A DNA stretch of 37,960 bases from Oscillospiraceae bacterium (GCA_021199355.1 JAJQIF010000007.1:1-37960), one strand, 5' to 3'; numbered from the stretch's first letter, positions 30,497 to 37,901 are shown. The notes: generated from the letters alone by a model not told the origin. Made by a program: numbers and translations.

Positions 30497-31134
30497 GCGA
30501 ATACAAAGGCATAGACGTTTCAAAATATCAGTCGCCGATGAGGATGGACTATGAGGAGCTCAAAGACCTCGGCTACAGCTTTGTTATGGCGAAGGCGGGA
30601 AGCCTTAAGGGCAAGGATTCGGCTTTTGACAGCCATTACTCAAAGGCAAAAGCCGCAGGGTTGTCCGTCGGGGCGTATCTTTACAGCTACGCCACAACCG
30701 AGGAGCAGGCTTCGACTGAAGCGAAGATGATGCTCTCGTGGATTAAGGGCAAGAAGCTCACCCACCCGATAGTATACGACATCGAGGACGGCACGCAGAA
30801 GGCGCTCGGGCGTGAAAAATGCACCGACATCGCCCTCAGATTCTTAACCGAAATCGAGGACGCCGGCTGCTATGCGATGCTCTATTCCTACGCGAACTTC
30901 ATCAAGAACTATCTCGATATGGATAGACTCAGACACTTCGACGTCTGGCTTGCATGCTACACGAGCGAAGAGCGCCGCAAAGCCCTCTACACCTACCCGA
31001 TTTTGGGCATCTGGCAATACTCCTCGTCCGAAGTCCTTCAAGGCGTCTACCCCTCCCGACTCGATCAGGATGTGGCGTATAAGGACTATGAGAGGATTAT
31101 TGAAGCGAAGGGGTTGAATGTTATCAGAAGCTAA
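30493..31134 (+). CDS. Endolysin, GH25 family lysozyme
   Basis: A 213-residue N-acetylmuramidase of the GH25 (Cellosyl-type) family. D8 lies in KGIDVSKYQ, and the catalytic pair D96-x-E98 in IVYDIEDG; the barrel ends with ILGIWQYSSS and SRLDQDVAY. No separate cell wall-binding domain is present, so it is a catalytic domain only. It cleaves the glycan strand of peptidoglycan to free virions or release material. It is the last gene of the block and has its own terminator. Confidence 0.9.
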   Translation: MSEYKGIDVSKYQSPMRMDYEELKDLGYSFVMAKAGSLKGKDSAFDSHYSKAKAAGLSVGAYLYSYATTEEQASTEAKMMLSWIKGKKLTHPIVYDIEDGTQKALGREKCTDIALRFLTEIEDAGCYAMLYSYANFIKNYLDMDRLRHFDVWLACYTSEERRKALYTYPILGIWQYSSSEVLQGVYPSRLDQDVAYKDYERIIEAKGLNVIRS

Positions 31135-31135
31135 G

Positions 31136-31165
31136 AAAAGCCGTCGCGCAGACGGCTTTTTATTT
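31136..31165 (+). terminator. Terminator of the phage-derived block
   Basis: AAAAGCCGTC (31136-31145), loop GCGCA, GACGGCTTTT (31151-31160), then TATTT. A perfect 10-bp stem starting two bases after the lysozyme stop. Confidence 0.9.
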
Positions 31166-31184
31166 GTCGAAATTTAGAAATGTG

Positions 31185-31213
31185 TTGACAAAAAATACTT
31201 TATAGTGTACAAT
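31185..31213 (+). promoter_or_regulatory. Promoter of the type I toxin mRNA
   Basis: TTGACA (31185-31190), 17-base spacer, TACAAT (31208-31213). Transcription starts near 31220, about 134 bases upstream of the toxin start codon. Confidence 0.85.
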
Positions 31214-31271
31214 TATAGCGACAGAGAAGTGAGAGTCAAAAGTAGGTATACATGCTTGCGACTCAATATGG

Positions 31272-31348
31272 TCGACCTCTTCCTGCGGAGCAGTTACTGC
31301 TCCGGTAGTTTCTGCCCCGCAGAGATTACATAAAATAAGGGAGGTCGA
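31272..31348 (+). promoter_or_regulatory. Folded 5' leader that hides the toxin Shine-Dalgarno
   Basis: TCGACCTC (31272-31279) is exactly complementary to GAGGTCGA (31341-31348), which contains part of the toxin Shine-Dalgarno (AGGGAGG 31338-31344). Two G-U pairs extend it. Inside this long-range stem lies GGAGCAG-TTA-CTGCTCC (31287-31303) and a CTGCGG...CCGCAG pairing. Blocking of toxin translation in the full-length mRNA is a hallmark of type I systems. Confidence 0.75.
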
Positions 31349-31353
31349 TAAGC

Positions 31354-31446
31354 ATGACAACTTCTGAAGTTTTATTGCTTCTGAGTTTAGTGTTTACAGT
31401 TGTTTTTAAGCTGTTCGACGTTTGGTCAGACGGACGAAAAAAATAA
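31354..31446 (+). CDS. Type I toxin, small holin-like membrane peptide
   Basis: A 30-residue peptide beginning MTTSEVLLLLSLVFTVVFKL and ending in WSDGRKK: one membrane helix with a basic end. This matches the putative holin-like toxin group (TxpA, BsrG, YonT), whose overproduction damages the membrane or cell envelope. The ATG at 31354 has AGGGAGG 9 bases upstream, but that site is held in a stem (31272-31348). An antisense RNA is predicted to overlap the 3' end. In B. subtilis such pairs sit in prophages, and here the locus directly follows the phage-derived block. The family match rests on size, charge pattern and locus design. Confidence 0.75.
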   Translation: MTTSEVLLLLSLVFTVVFKLFDVWSDGRKK

Positions 31447-31557
31447 CCGCCCTGTAACTTAAGCAAACGGTGACGGTCACTTTCCACCCCTATACGGATG
31501 TTAAATCCGTACTTGTGAGGTTGACTCGGAACTGTTAGCGGCAGTTCCGCTTCTCTG
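31437..31557 (-). ncRNA. Predicted antisense antitoxin RNA (RatA/SR4-like)
   Basis: A perfect consensus promoter on the minus strand (31564-31592) would start a transcript near 31557. It would end at the T-run produced by the seven As at 31437-31443, preceded by ACCG/CGGT pairing. The about 120-nt RNA contains hairpins at 31549-31527 (CGGAACTG / CAGTTCCG) and 31511-31493 (TACGGAT / ATCCGTA). It is complementary to the last codons and 3' region of the toxin mRNA. Exact ends are predicted. Confidence 0.65.
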
Positions 31558-31563
31558 TCATCT

Positions 31564-31592
31564 ATTATAACTCATGAGGGTCGTTTTGTCAA
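31564..31592 (-). promoter_or_regulatory. Promoter of the antisense RNA
   Basis: On the minus strand: TTGACA (31592-31587), 17-base spacer, TATAAT (31569-31564). It matches the consensus at all twelve positions, stronger than the toxin promoter, as expected for an antitoxin RNA. Confidence 0.85.
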
Positions 31593-31593
31593 C

Positions 31594-31621
31594 GGCTTTT
31601 TTTGTTTCTTTTAAAAAGCCT
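31594..31621. other. A/T-rich palindromic hairpin between antisense promoter and glgP promoter
   Basis: GGCTTTTT and AAAAAGCC pair around TTGTTTCTTTT. It could end the toxin mRNA, but the stem is A/T-rich and no clean terminator shape is present. Confidence 0.4.
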
Positions 31622-31637
31622 CGTTTCAAATTAACTA

Positions 31638-31667
31638 TTGACATTCCCCCGTTTGATGTATTATAAT
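31638..31667 (+). promoter_or_regulatory. Promoter of glgP
   Basis: TTGACA (31638-31643), 18-base spacer, TATAAT (31662-31667). The start is near 31674, leaving a leader of about 90 bases. Confidence 0.85.
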
Positions 31668-31764
31668 AAGCAAGGCAAAGTATACTTGAAATCAACAAGG
31701 GGAACGGGGCTTCGGGTCTCGTTTACCGTAAGCTATTAAAATCTATCTTTTGGAGGGATTTAAA

Positions 31765-34176
31765 ATGCCTAAGGCTATTAACAAGCGTTACACCAAGGAA
31801 GGACTTAAGGAAGAAATCGTCAACGTTCTTGACGTGAAGTACGGTATTTCTCCGGAGCTGGCTTCGGACAGGCAGCTTTATGAGGCTCTTGCTTACATCA
31901 TCACAAGAGAGCTTCCCGACAAGCGCCACAAGTACACAACAAAGGTTCATTCCGAGGGTAAGAAGCAGGTTTACTACATTTCAATGGAATTTCTGATGGG
32001 TCGGTCTTTAAAGACCAACCTCTATAATCTCGGCATGGTCAAGGCGGCTCAGGGCGCTTTGAAGGATCTGGGTGCAAACCTCGAATCCATCTATGAGCAG
32101 GAGCCGGATGCAGGTCTCGGTAACGGAGGCCTCGGAAGACTCGCCGCTTGCTACCTCGACGGTCTTGCAACCGACGGCTATCCGGCAACCGGCTATTCGA
32201 TTCTTTATGAATACGGAATCTTCCGTCAGAAGCTCGAAAACGGTTGGCAGGATGAGCTCCCCGACAACTGGCTCCCGGGCGGCAAGTGCTGGCTCGTCGA
32301 GCATTCCGAATCTCAGATTGAGATTCATTTCGACGGCGTCCTCAAGGAATACTGGGACAATCAGTATCACCATGTAAACCTTGAAAACTACACCACCGTT
32401 ATCGCCGAGCCGTATGACATGTATGTCTCCGGCTATGACAGCGACGCTGTTTCAAAGCTCCGTCTCTGGAAGGCTATCAGCCCGTCGTTCGATATGAACA
32501 AGTTCAACTCCGGAAACTATGCGGCGGCACTCGGACAGAACATCACCGCTCAGGCTATCTCAAAGGTTCTCTATCCTAACGATAACCATAACGACGGCAA
32601 GTCTCTGAGACTCCGTCAGCAGTACTTCATGTGCGCCGCATCGGTCGCCGATATCGTAAACCATCACATGGCTACTTACGGCACTCTTGACAATCTCGCC
32701 GATAAGGTCGCTATCCAGATTAACGACACCCACCCGACCCTTGCAATCCCCGAGCTGATGAGAATTCTTCTTGACGACTGCGGCTATTCGTGGGATGATG
32801 CCTATAAGATTGTGTCCGGTTGCTTCGCTTATACCAACCACACCGTCATGGCGGAAGCCCTCGAGAAGTGGGACAGCGACCTCTTGAAGACCGTTATTCC
32901 GAGAGTTTACTCCATCATCGTTGAGATAAACAACCGCTATTGCGCCGAGCTCTGGGAGAAGTATCACGACCACCAGAAGGTCACCTCGATGAGTATCATC
33001 CAGAACAACAAGGTTCACATGGCTAAGCTCTGCGTTGCCGTATGTCACCATGTCAACGGCGTTTCCCAGATTCACTCGGAAATCATCAAGCGCGACGTCT
33101 TCGCAAATGAGTACGAGAACACCCCCGAGAAGTTCACCAACGTCACAAACGGTATCGCATACCGCAGATGGCTTTATCAGTCGAACCCCGAGCTCTGCAA
33201 GCTTCTTGACGACACCATCGGCAAGGGCTACCTTAAGGACGCAAACGAGCTCAAGAAGTTCGAGAAGTATGCGGATGACCCGGAGGTTCTCCAGCGTCTC
33301 GCCGAGGTCAAGAAGAAGAACAAGCAGGCATTCGCCAAGAAGATAAAGGCTGACACAGGCGTTGTTATCAACCCCGACACTCTCTTCGATGTTCAGGTCA
33401 AGAGACTTCACGAATACAAGAGACAGCACCTCAACGCTCTCAACATCGTTTCCGAGTATAATATGCTCCTTGAGAACCCCGACCTCGACGTTCAGCCGAA
33501 GACCTATATCTTCGCGGCAAAGGCGGCTCCCGGCTATTATCTCGCAAAGCAGATTATAAAGCTCATCTGGTCTCTCGGCGAAGAAATCAAGAAGAACCCG
33601 AAGATTAACGAGAAGCTTTCTGTTGTCTTCCTTGAGAACTATAACGTAACCCTCTCCGAACTCCTCATGCCTGCATCCGAGGTTTCCGAGCAGATTTCAC
33701 TCGCCGGAACGGAAGCGAGCGGAACCGGCAACATGAAGTTCATGCTGAACGGCGCCGTAACCCTTGGCACCAAGGACGGAGCGAACATCGAAATCGGTGA
33801 GGCGGCAGGACAGGACAATATCATCAACTTCGGTATGACCGTTGAAGAGGTTGAGAACCTCAAGCGTCAGGGCTATCGCCCCGAACAGCTTTATAACTGC
33901 GACCCTGTTATCAAGGCGGCAGTCGACAAGATTGCAAACGGCATCAACGGCAACAGATTTGACGATGTTGTATCCTCCTACAAGCACTCCGACCCCTATA
34001 TGGTTCTTGCGGACTTTGAGTCCTATAGAAGCGCTCAGGCAGAGGTTTCGAAGATTTATCAGGATACTCTCAAGTGGCAGAGAATGTCTCTCATGAACAT
34101 CGCGAACGCCGGCAGATTCTCCGCCGACCGCTCGGTTGATGAGTATGCAAAGAATATCTGGGGACTTTCGAAGTAA
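31765..34176 (+). CDS. glgP: Glycogen/alpha-glucan phosphorylase
   Basis: An 803-residue GT35 phosphorylase. The signature EASGTGNMKFMLNG carries the pyridoxal phosphate Lys (K658). Other conserved blocks are YYISMEFLMGR, DAGLGNGGLGRLAACYLDG, YEYGIFRQ, INDTHPTLAIPELMR, NGIAYRRWL and VKRLHEYKRQHLN. It removes glucose units from glycogen or maltodextrin as glucose 1-phosphate in the cytoplasm. The ATG at 31765 has GGAGGG upstream; an in-frame codon 15 bases earlier overlaps this site. No other glg genes are adjacent. Codon bias is strong, so expression is probably high. Confidence 0.96.
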   Translation: MPKAINKRYTKEGLKEEIVNVLDVKYGISPELASDRQLYEALAYIITRELPDKRHKYTTKVHSEGKKQVYYISMEFLMGRSLKTNLYNLGMVKAAQGALKDLGANLESIYEQEPDAGLGNGGLGRLAACYLDGLATDGYPATGYSILYEYGIFRQKLENGWQDELPDNWLPGGKCWLVEHSESQIEIHFDGVLKEYWDNQYHHVNLENYTTVIAEPYDMYVSGYDSDAVSKLRLWKAISPSFDMNKFNSGNYAAALGQNITAQAISKVLYPNDNHNDGKSLRLRQQYFMCAASVADIVNHHMATYGTLDNLADKVAIQINDTHPTLAIPELMRILLDDCGYSWDDAYKIVSGCFAYTNHTVMAEALEKWDSDLLKTVIPRVYSIIVEINNRYCAELWEKYHDHQKVTSMSIIQNNKVHMAKLCVAVCHHVNGVSQIHSEIIKRDVFANEYENTPEKFTNVTNGIAYRRWLYQSNPELCKLLDDTIGKGYLKDANELKKFEKYADDPEVLQRLAEVKKKNKQAFAKKIKADTGVVINPDTLFDVQVKRLHEYKRQHLNALNIVSEYNMLLENPDLDVQPKTYIFAAKAAPGYYLAKQIIKLIWSLGEEIKKNPKINEKLSVVFLENYNVTLSELLMPASEVSEQISLAGTEASGTGNMKFMLNGAVTLGTKDGANIEIGEAAGQDNIINFGMTVEEVENLKRQGYRPEQLYNCDPVIKAAVDKIANGINGNRFDDVVSSYKHSDPYMVLADFESYRSAQAEVSKIYQDTLKWQRMSLMNIANAGRFSADRSVDEYAKNIWGLSK

Positions 34177-34200
34177 AGCGAAATTTTCACCTTTTCACTA

Positions 34201-34229
34201 TTGCATTTTATCTTGAGACATGTTATAAT
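34201..34229 (+). promoter_or_regulatory. Promoter of secG
   Basis: TTGCAT (34201-34206), 17-base spacer, TATAAT (34224-34229) with a TG extension. Confidence 0.8.
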
Positions 34230-34268
34230 CTTTTAGAATGCTATTTCTATCGGATTGGAGGGCAAAAG

Positions 34269-34520
34269 ATGACTGTTGTCAATATAATCAGCGGAATCGT
34301 ACTGCTTCTTTGCAGTATTGCTATAGTTCTTATCATTATGTTTACTGACACCGACAGTGCGAGAATGAGCTCTGCCATCAGCGGAGGAAGCGATTCCTTC
34401 TACGGCAGAAACATGAAGAACACTCGTGAGGCAAGACTTAATCTCGTCACCAAGATTGTCGTCGGACTTCTTTATGTGGTCTGCATCGTTGTAAATATTA
34501 TAGCGCGCTTCGCAGGTTGA
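34269..34520 (+). CDS. secG: Preprotein translocase subunit SecG
   Basis: An 83-residue protein with two membrane helices (about 4-25 and 60-80) and between them the SecG loop: SARMSSAISGGSDSFYGRN, then NTREARLNLVTK. GGSxSFxGR in the loop is the family mark. SecG joins SecYE and aids SecA-driven protein export. The ATG at 34269 has GGAGGG upstream. In many Firmicutes secG precedes rnr and smpB; here ung and other genes follow instead. Confidence 0.92.
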   Translation: MTVVNIISGIVLLLCSIAIVLIIMFTDTDSARMSSAISGGSDSFYGRNMKNTREARLNLVTKIVVGLLYVVCIVVNIIARFAG

Positions 34521-34550
34521 GTCGAATTCGACCGAAATTGATTTGACGTT

Positions 34551-34590
34551 GCCGCTCGACCGGTTTTTCTGCGTCGGGCGGCAGTTTGTT
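34551..34590 (+). terminator. Terminator after secG
   Basis: GCCGCTCGAC (34551-34560) pairs with GTCGGGCGGC (34573-34582), ten pairs including one G-U, followed by AGTTTGTTT. Confidence 0.6.
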
Positions 34591-34592
34591 TA

Positions 34593-34652
34593 CGCACCTG
34601 CGGTGCGCCCTCTCAGTCGCCTTCGGCGACAGCTCCCCCAAAACGGGGGAGC
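34593..34652. repeat. Intergenic triple-hairpin repeat (REP-like), copy 2
   Basis: Three stacked perfect hairpins: CGCACC-TGC-GGTGCG (34593-34607), GTCGCC-TTC-GGCGAC (34616-34630) and GCTCCCCC-AAAAC-GGGGGAGC (34632-34652). The last two match the layout of 15696-15732. Elements of this look are scattered in intergenic regions of gut Clostridia. It separates secG from the next gene and could also end transcripts or block exonucleases. Confidence 0.65.
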
Positions 34653-34681
34653 CATGAGCGAGTTCGAATAGGAGATTTAAA

Positions 34682-34783
34682 ATGAAGAAAAAACCAATCA
34701 TCGCAAGAATATTCGTAATCCTGATAGTCGTGTTCCTGTTGGCGGCGATTGTTTATTCGTCGCTCTACACCCTGTTTATCTGA
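34682..34783 (+). CDS. 33-residue single-span membrane protein upstream of ung
   Basis: ATG 34682 with AGGAG upstream at good spacing. The product is [20 protein letters not shown], then [13 protein letters not shown]: a basic start and one membrane helix. It ends one base before the ung ATG (TGATATG), so ung has no separate ribosome binding site and probably relies on coupled translation. It resembles in size the DUF4044-type mini-proteins, but I cannot confirm that. Function unknown. Confidence 0.6.
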   Translation: MKKKPIIARIFVILIVVFLLAAIVYSSLYTLFI

Positions 34784-34784
34784 T

Positions 34785-35456
34785 ATGGTCGTCATCGGTA
34801 ACGACTGGGATGAGGTAATCGGCGGCGAGTTCGAGAAGGATTACTACCTCGAGCTCCGCAATTTTCTCAAGACGGAGTATTCAACTAACACTGTCTACCC
34901 CGATATGTATCACATATACACGGCGCTCAAGCTCACGCCTTATAGCTCTGTCAAGGTGGTAATTTTCGGGCAGGACCCCTATCACGAGCCCGGGCAGGCG
35001 CATGGGCTCTGCTTTTCCGTGCAGGACGGGACAGCTCTGCCGCCGTCGCTTAAGAACATCTATAAGGAGCTCGAGGCGGATCTCGGCATCCCTCCGGCAA
35101 AGACGGGGGATCTGACCTCGTGGGCGAAGCAGGGCGTGCTCCTTTTGAACACGGTGCTCACCGTCCGCCGTGGGCAGGCTAATTCCCACAAGGGTAAGGG
35201 CTGGGAAATTCTCACGGACGAGATTATAAGAAAGCTTAACGACCGCGAAAGTCCGATAGTTTTCATCCTCTGGGGCGCGAACGCAAGGAGCAAGAAGGCT
35301 CTTATCACAAGCCCCCAGCACCTGATTATAGAATCCGCTCACCCAAGCCCGCTTTCAGCCTTCAATGGTTTCTTCGGCTCGAGACCGTTTTCAAGGACGA
35401 ACCAGTTTCTTGCGGAGAACGGCGAGGCGCCGATTAATTGGCAGGTGGGAGAATAG
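34785..35456 (+). CDS. ung: Uracil-DNA glycosylase, family 1
   Basis: A 223-residue UDG. The water-activating D64 is in motif GQDPYH, and H186 in HPSPLSA reads the DNA minor groove; [19 protein letters not shown] is the conserved middle. It removes uracil from DNA to start base excision repair. The ATG at 34785 is chosen because the protein then starts like other Ung proteins, and because the preceding mini-ORF ends one base before it. No Shine-Dalgarno is seen directly upstream other than sequences inside the mini-ORF. Confidence 0.94.
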   Translation: MVVIGNDWDEVIGGEFEKDYYLELRNFLKTEYSTNTVYPDMYHIYTALKLTPYSSVKVVIFGQDPYHEPGQAHGLCFSVQDGTALPPSLKNIYKELEADLGIPPAKTGDLTSWAKQGVLLLNTVLTVRRGQANSHKGKGWEILTDEIIRKLNDRESPIVFILWGANARSKKALITSPQHLIIESAHPSPLSAFNGFFGSRPFSRTNQFLAENGEAPINWQVGE

Positions 35457-35469
35457 TTTACGGTTTAAC

Positions 35470-35490
35470 TTGGTTCAAAAATCGAACCAA
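35470..35490. promoter_or_regulatory. Hairpin upstream of the RhuM-family gene
   Basis: TTGGTTC (35470-35476), AAAAATC, GAACCAA (35484-35490). A perfect 7-bp inverted repeat in the short gap between ung and the RhuM gene. It could be an operator or a weak ung terminator; no T-run follows. Confidence 0.45.
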
Positions 35491-35538
35491 CTGGAGAGAT
35501 AAATTAATTGTAAAAAAATGGCGGTTAGGAGATTTATT

Positions 35539-36576
35539 ATGAGCATTGAGAATCCAATTACTCCGTATGAAAACAGAGAAATCATATTCTATAAAACCGC
35601 CAACGGGGATATAAGGGTTGAGGTATTGCTTTTCGAAGAGAATATCTGGCTGTCACAACCTAAAATTGCCGAATTATTTGACGTGAATAAATCAAGTGTT
35701 ACAAGGCATCTGAAAAATATCTTTGAAAGCGGAGAGTTACAGGAAGAATCGGTTACATCTACTTTGGAGACAACCGCCGACGATGGAAAGAAGTATCTTG
35801 TTAAGTATTACAATTTAGATGCAGTAATCGCCGTCGGGTACAGAATCAATTCGAAAAAGGCGACGATGTTCAGAATCTGGGCGAATCGGATACTGAAGGA
35901 GTTTATTATCAAGGGATATGTTATGGACGATGAACGTCTCAAAGACCCTGATAGCTATTTCGGAAAAGACTACTTTGAGGAACAACTCGAAAGAATACGG
36001 GATATCCGTGCCAGCGAGAGAAGATTCTATCAGAAAATAACGGATATTTATGCGTCATGCAGTGCCGATTATGATGCCGACAGCCCGATAACCAAGCAAT
36101 TCTATGCGACTGTCCAGAATAAACTTCATTACGCGGTGACTCATCAAACGGCGGCGGAAATAGTTGTAAGCAGAGCAAACAGCGACTTGCCAAATATGGG
36201 GCTTACAACATGGAAAAATGCACCTGATGGCAGAATAAGAAAATCGGACGTGTCAGTCGCTAAAAATTATTTGAGCGAATCCGAGATTTCCGATCTTAAC
36301 GAAATAGTCACCATGTACTTGGATTATGCCGAAAGACAAGCACGTCGTGGCAATGTTATGTATATGAAAGACTGGGTAGAGAGATTAGACGCCTTCCTGA
36401 AATTCAATGAGGAAGATATTTTGAACGACAGCGGAAAGGTGTCAGCGGAAGTGGCAAAATCATTTGCAGAAACGGAGTACGAAAAGTACCGAACGGCACA
36501 AGACCGCATATATGAAAGTGATTTTGACAAATTTCTTAAGGAAACCGGAGCGATTGAAGATAGCCTGAAAAGCTAA
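35539..36576 (+). CDS. RhuM-family protein
   Basis: A 345-residue protein of the virulence RhuM family. The N-terminal part (about 25-110) looks like a DNA-binding fold: ENIWLSQPKIAELFDVNKSS, VTRHLKNIFESGEL, then YYNLDAVIAVGYRINSKKA, the family hallmark. The rest is helical, with SERRFYQKITDIYASC and LTTWKNAPDGRIRKSDV. The family is scattered among bacteria, often on islands or beside defence genes; its role is not settled. The ATG at 35539 is chosen because AGGAG lies 7 bases upstream; an ATG 7 codons earlier has no such site. Its base and codon use is more A/T-rich (many AAA, GAA, AAT) than glgP or ung, which suggests recent transfer. Confidence 0.85.
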   Translation: MSIENPITPYENREIIFYKTANGDIRVEVLLFEENIWLSQPKIAELFDVNKSSVTRHLKNIFESGELQEESVTSTLETTADDGKKYLVKYYNLDAVIAVGYRINSKKATMFRIWANRILKEFIIKGYVMDDERLKDPDSYFGKDYFEEQLERIRDIRASERRFYQKITDIYASCSADYDADSPITKQFYATVQNKLHYAVTHQTAAEIVVSRANSDLPNMGLTTWKNAPDGRIRKSDVSVAKNYLSESEISDLNEIVTMYLDYAERQARRGNVMYMKDWVERLDAFLKFNEEDILNDSGKVSAEVAKSFAETEYEKYRTAQDRIYESDFDKFLKETGAIEDSLKS

Positions 36577-36594
36577 TGAGATAAGGAGGTCCCA

Positions 36595-37512
36595 ATGTCT
36601 CAACAGAACGAAAACGAAAAAGACAAGATTTTAAGTGAGGACGGCGAGCAGGTCGAGACGGTTCCGGAGGGCGAGGTTCACCCTTCCGAGATGCCGGACA
36701 AGCCCAAGACCGACGTGATGCTCTATCTTGACGAGGAGGTCAAGGCTCGCGAGGAGGCTCTGAAGGACGACAGGGCGGCTCGGGCTCAGCACGAGAAGGA
36801 GCTTCAGGAGAAGAAAATCGAGCTCACCAAGCTCAAGATGGGCGTTATCGAGGAGTCGGACACTATAAAGGAAGTCCATGAAGAGACACCCGAGCTTACG
36901 CTGGGTGAAAAGCTTGACAACATCTGGTACCGCTCGAAGTGGATAATTATCCTCGTCGTTTTCTGCGTGGTCGCAGGCGGGTATATCATCTACTCCCAGG
37001 TGACGAGCGAGAAGGCGGACATGACCGTCCTCGTCGTTATGGAAAACAATTCCCTCTATGCGAGAACCGAGGAGGTCGAGGAGTTCCTCGAGCAGTATTG
37101 CGACGACCTCGACGGCAACGGCTATGTCCACGTTCTGGTCTATAATATCGTTCTCAGCGACCTTGAGGACGTCACTTCCTCCACCTCCGCACAGGCTCAG
37201 ATAATGACCCAGCTCATGACCGGCGACAATATCATGATTATTTCCGACGGCACCACGGAGTTTGAGGTTCACGACTTCACCCAGGACGAGGGCTACGATG
37301 ACGACTGCATGACCGAATACGGAATCAGGCTCAGCTGTGCCCTTACCCGCGAAGAGCTTCGGTGGGAAGCGATGCCGGACGAGCTTTATATCGGCATGCG
37401 TCAGCCGCAGGAGCTGAGCGGCACGAAATTGGAGAAAATGCAGGAGAATTTCGACGAATTACTTCCGATGTTTGATCGGCTTTATGAGGCAATTTGTGAG
37501 AGCGAGCCCTGA
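36595..37512 (+). CDS. Single-pass membrane protein of unknown function
   Basis: A 305-residue protein. The N-terminal about 110 residues are cytosolic, acidic and contain a short coiled coil (EEALKDDRAARAQHEKEL). One membrane helix follows (about 117-134, WIIILVVFCVVAGGYIIYS). The outer domain (about 140-305) is acidic and alpha/beta (MTVLVVMENNSLYA, YVHVLVYNIVLSD, IMIISDGTTEF). I do not recognise the family. The ATG at 36595 has AAGGAGG upstream. It could be a receptor-like or scaffold protein. The tRNA cluster begins 130 bases later. Confidence 0.65.
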   Translation: MSQQNENEKDKILSEDGEQVETVPEGEVHPSEMPDKPKTDVMLYLDEEVKAREEALKDDRAARAQHEKELQEKKIELTKLKMGVIEESDTIKEVHEETPELTLGEKLDNIWYRSKWIIILVVFCVVAGGYIIYSQVTSEKADMTVLVVMENNSLYARTEEVEEFLEQYCDDLDGNGYVHVLVYNIVLSDLEDVTSSTSAQAQIMTQLMTGDNIMIISDGTTEFEVHDFTQDEGYDDDCMTEYGIRLSCALTREELRWEAMPDELYIGMRQPQELSGTKLEKMQENFDELLPMFDRLYEAICESEP

Positions 37513-37546
37513 TTTTAAAATCCGAAAAATTTTTTGAAAAAAGGGC

Positions 37547-37575
37547 TTGACAAATCGCCCGAGTCGATATATAAT
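37547..37575 (+). promoter_or_regulatory. Promoter of the tRNA cluster
   Basis: TTGACA (37547-37552), 17-base spacer, TATAAT (37570-37575). The leader contains two copies of GTCGCTTCGAGA (about 37582 and 37600), and TCGCTTC can pair with GAAGCGA. Confidence 0.9.
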
Positions 37576-37644
37576 ATACAAGTCGCTTCGAGAGAAGCGA
37601 GTCGCTTCGAGATAGGATTCGCTTCTACAGGAGCGAGAACGGAT

Positions 37645-37720
37645 GGGAGCATAGCTCAGCTGGGAGAGCATCTGCCCTACAAGCAGGGGGTCATAGGTTC
37701 GAGCCCTATTGTTCCCACCA
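37645..37720 (+). tRNA. tRNA-Val (anticodon TAC)
   Basis: 76 nt with encoded CCA. The acceptor GGGAGCA pairs with TGTTCCC, the D arm is GCTC-AGCTGGGA-GAGC, and the T arm is ATAGG-TTCGAGC-CCTAT. The anticodon arm is TCTGC-CCTACAA-GCAGG, which gives TAC (Val). The base before the anticodon is C, where almost all tRNAs have U33. The other arms are normal. Confidence 0.92.
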
Positions 37721-37725
37721 TCTGT

Positions 37726-37802
37726 GGCCCGGTAGTTCAGTTGGTTAGAACGCTAGCCTGTCACGCTAGAGGTCACCGGTTCGAGCCCGGTTCGGGTCGC
37801 CA
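37726..37802 (+). tRNA. tRNA-Asp (anticodon GTC)
   Basis: 77 nt with encoded CCA. The acceptor GGCCCGG pairs with TCGGGTC (two G-U pairs). The anticodon arm CTAGC-CTGTCAC-GCTAG has U33 and anticodon GTC. The T arm is ACCGG-TTCGAGC-CCGGT. Confidence 0.96.
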
Positions 37803-37825
37803 TTCCCTTTTTTCGGGGAAGCGAT

Positions 37826-37901
37826 GCCTCTGTAGCTCAGTTGGTAGAGCAGGGGACTGAAAATCCCCGTGTCATTGGTTCAATTCCGATCGGAGGCACC
37901 A
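37826..37901 (+). tRNA. tRNA-Phe (anticodon GAA)
   Basis: 76 nt with encoded CCA. The acceptor GCCTCTG pairs with CGGAGGC (one G-U at the inner end). The anticodon arm GGGGA-CTGAAAA-TCCCC gives anticodon GAA. All arms are normal. Confidence 0.96.

Noticed and set aside
31160-31360. A 66-codon minus-strand frame across the toxin leader
   Set aside because: It overlaps promoter and structured leader, has no start signal, and its length is explained by chance.
34593-34652. CRISPR-like array
   Set aside because: The hairpins are not regularly spaced identical repeats and there are no spacers or cas genes.
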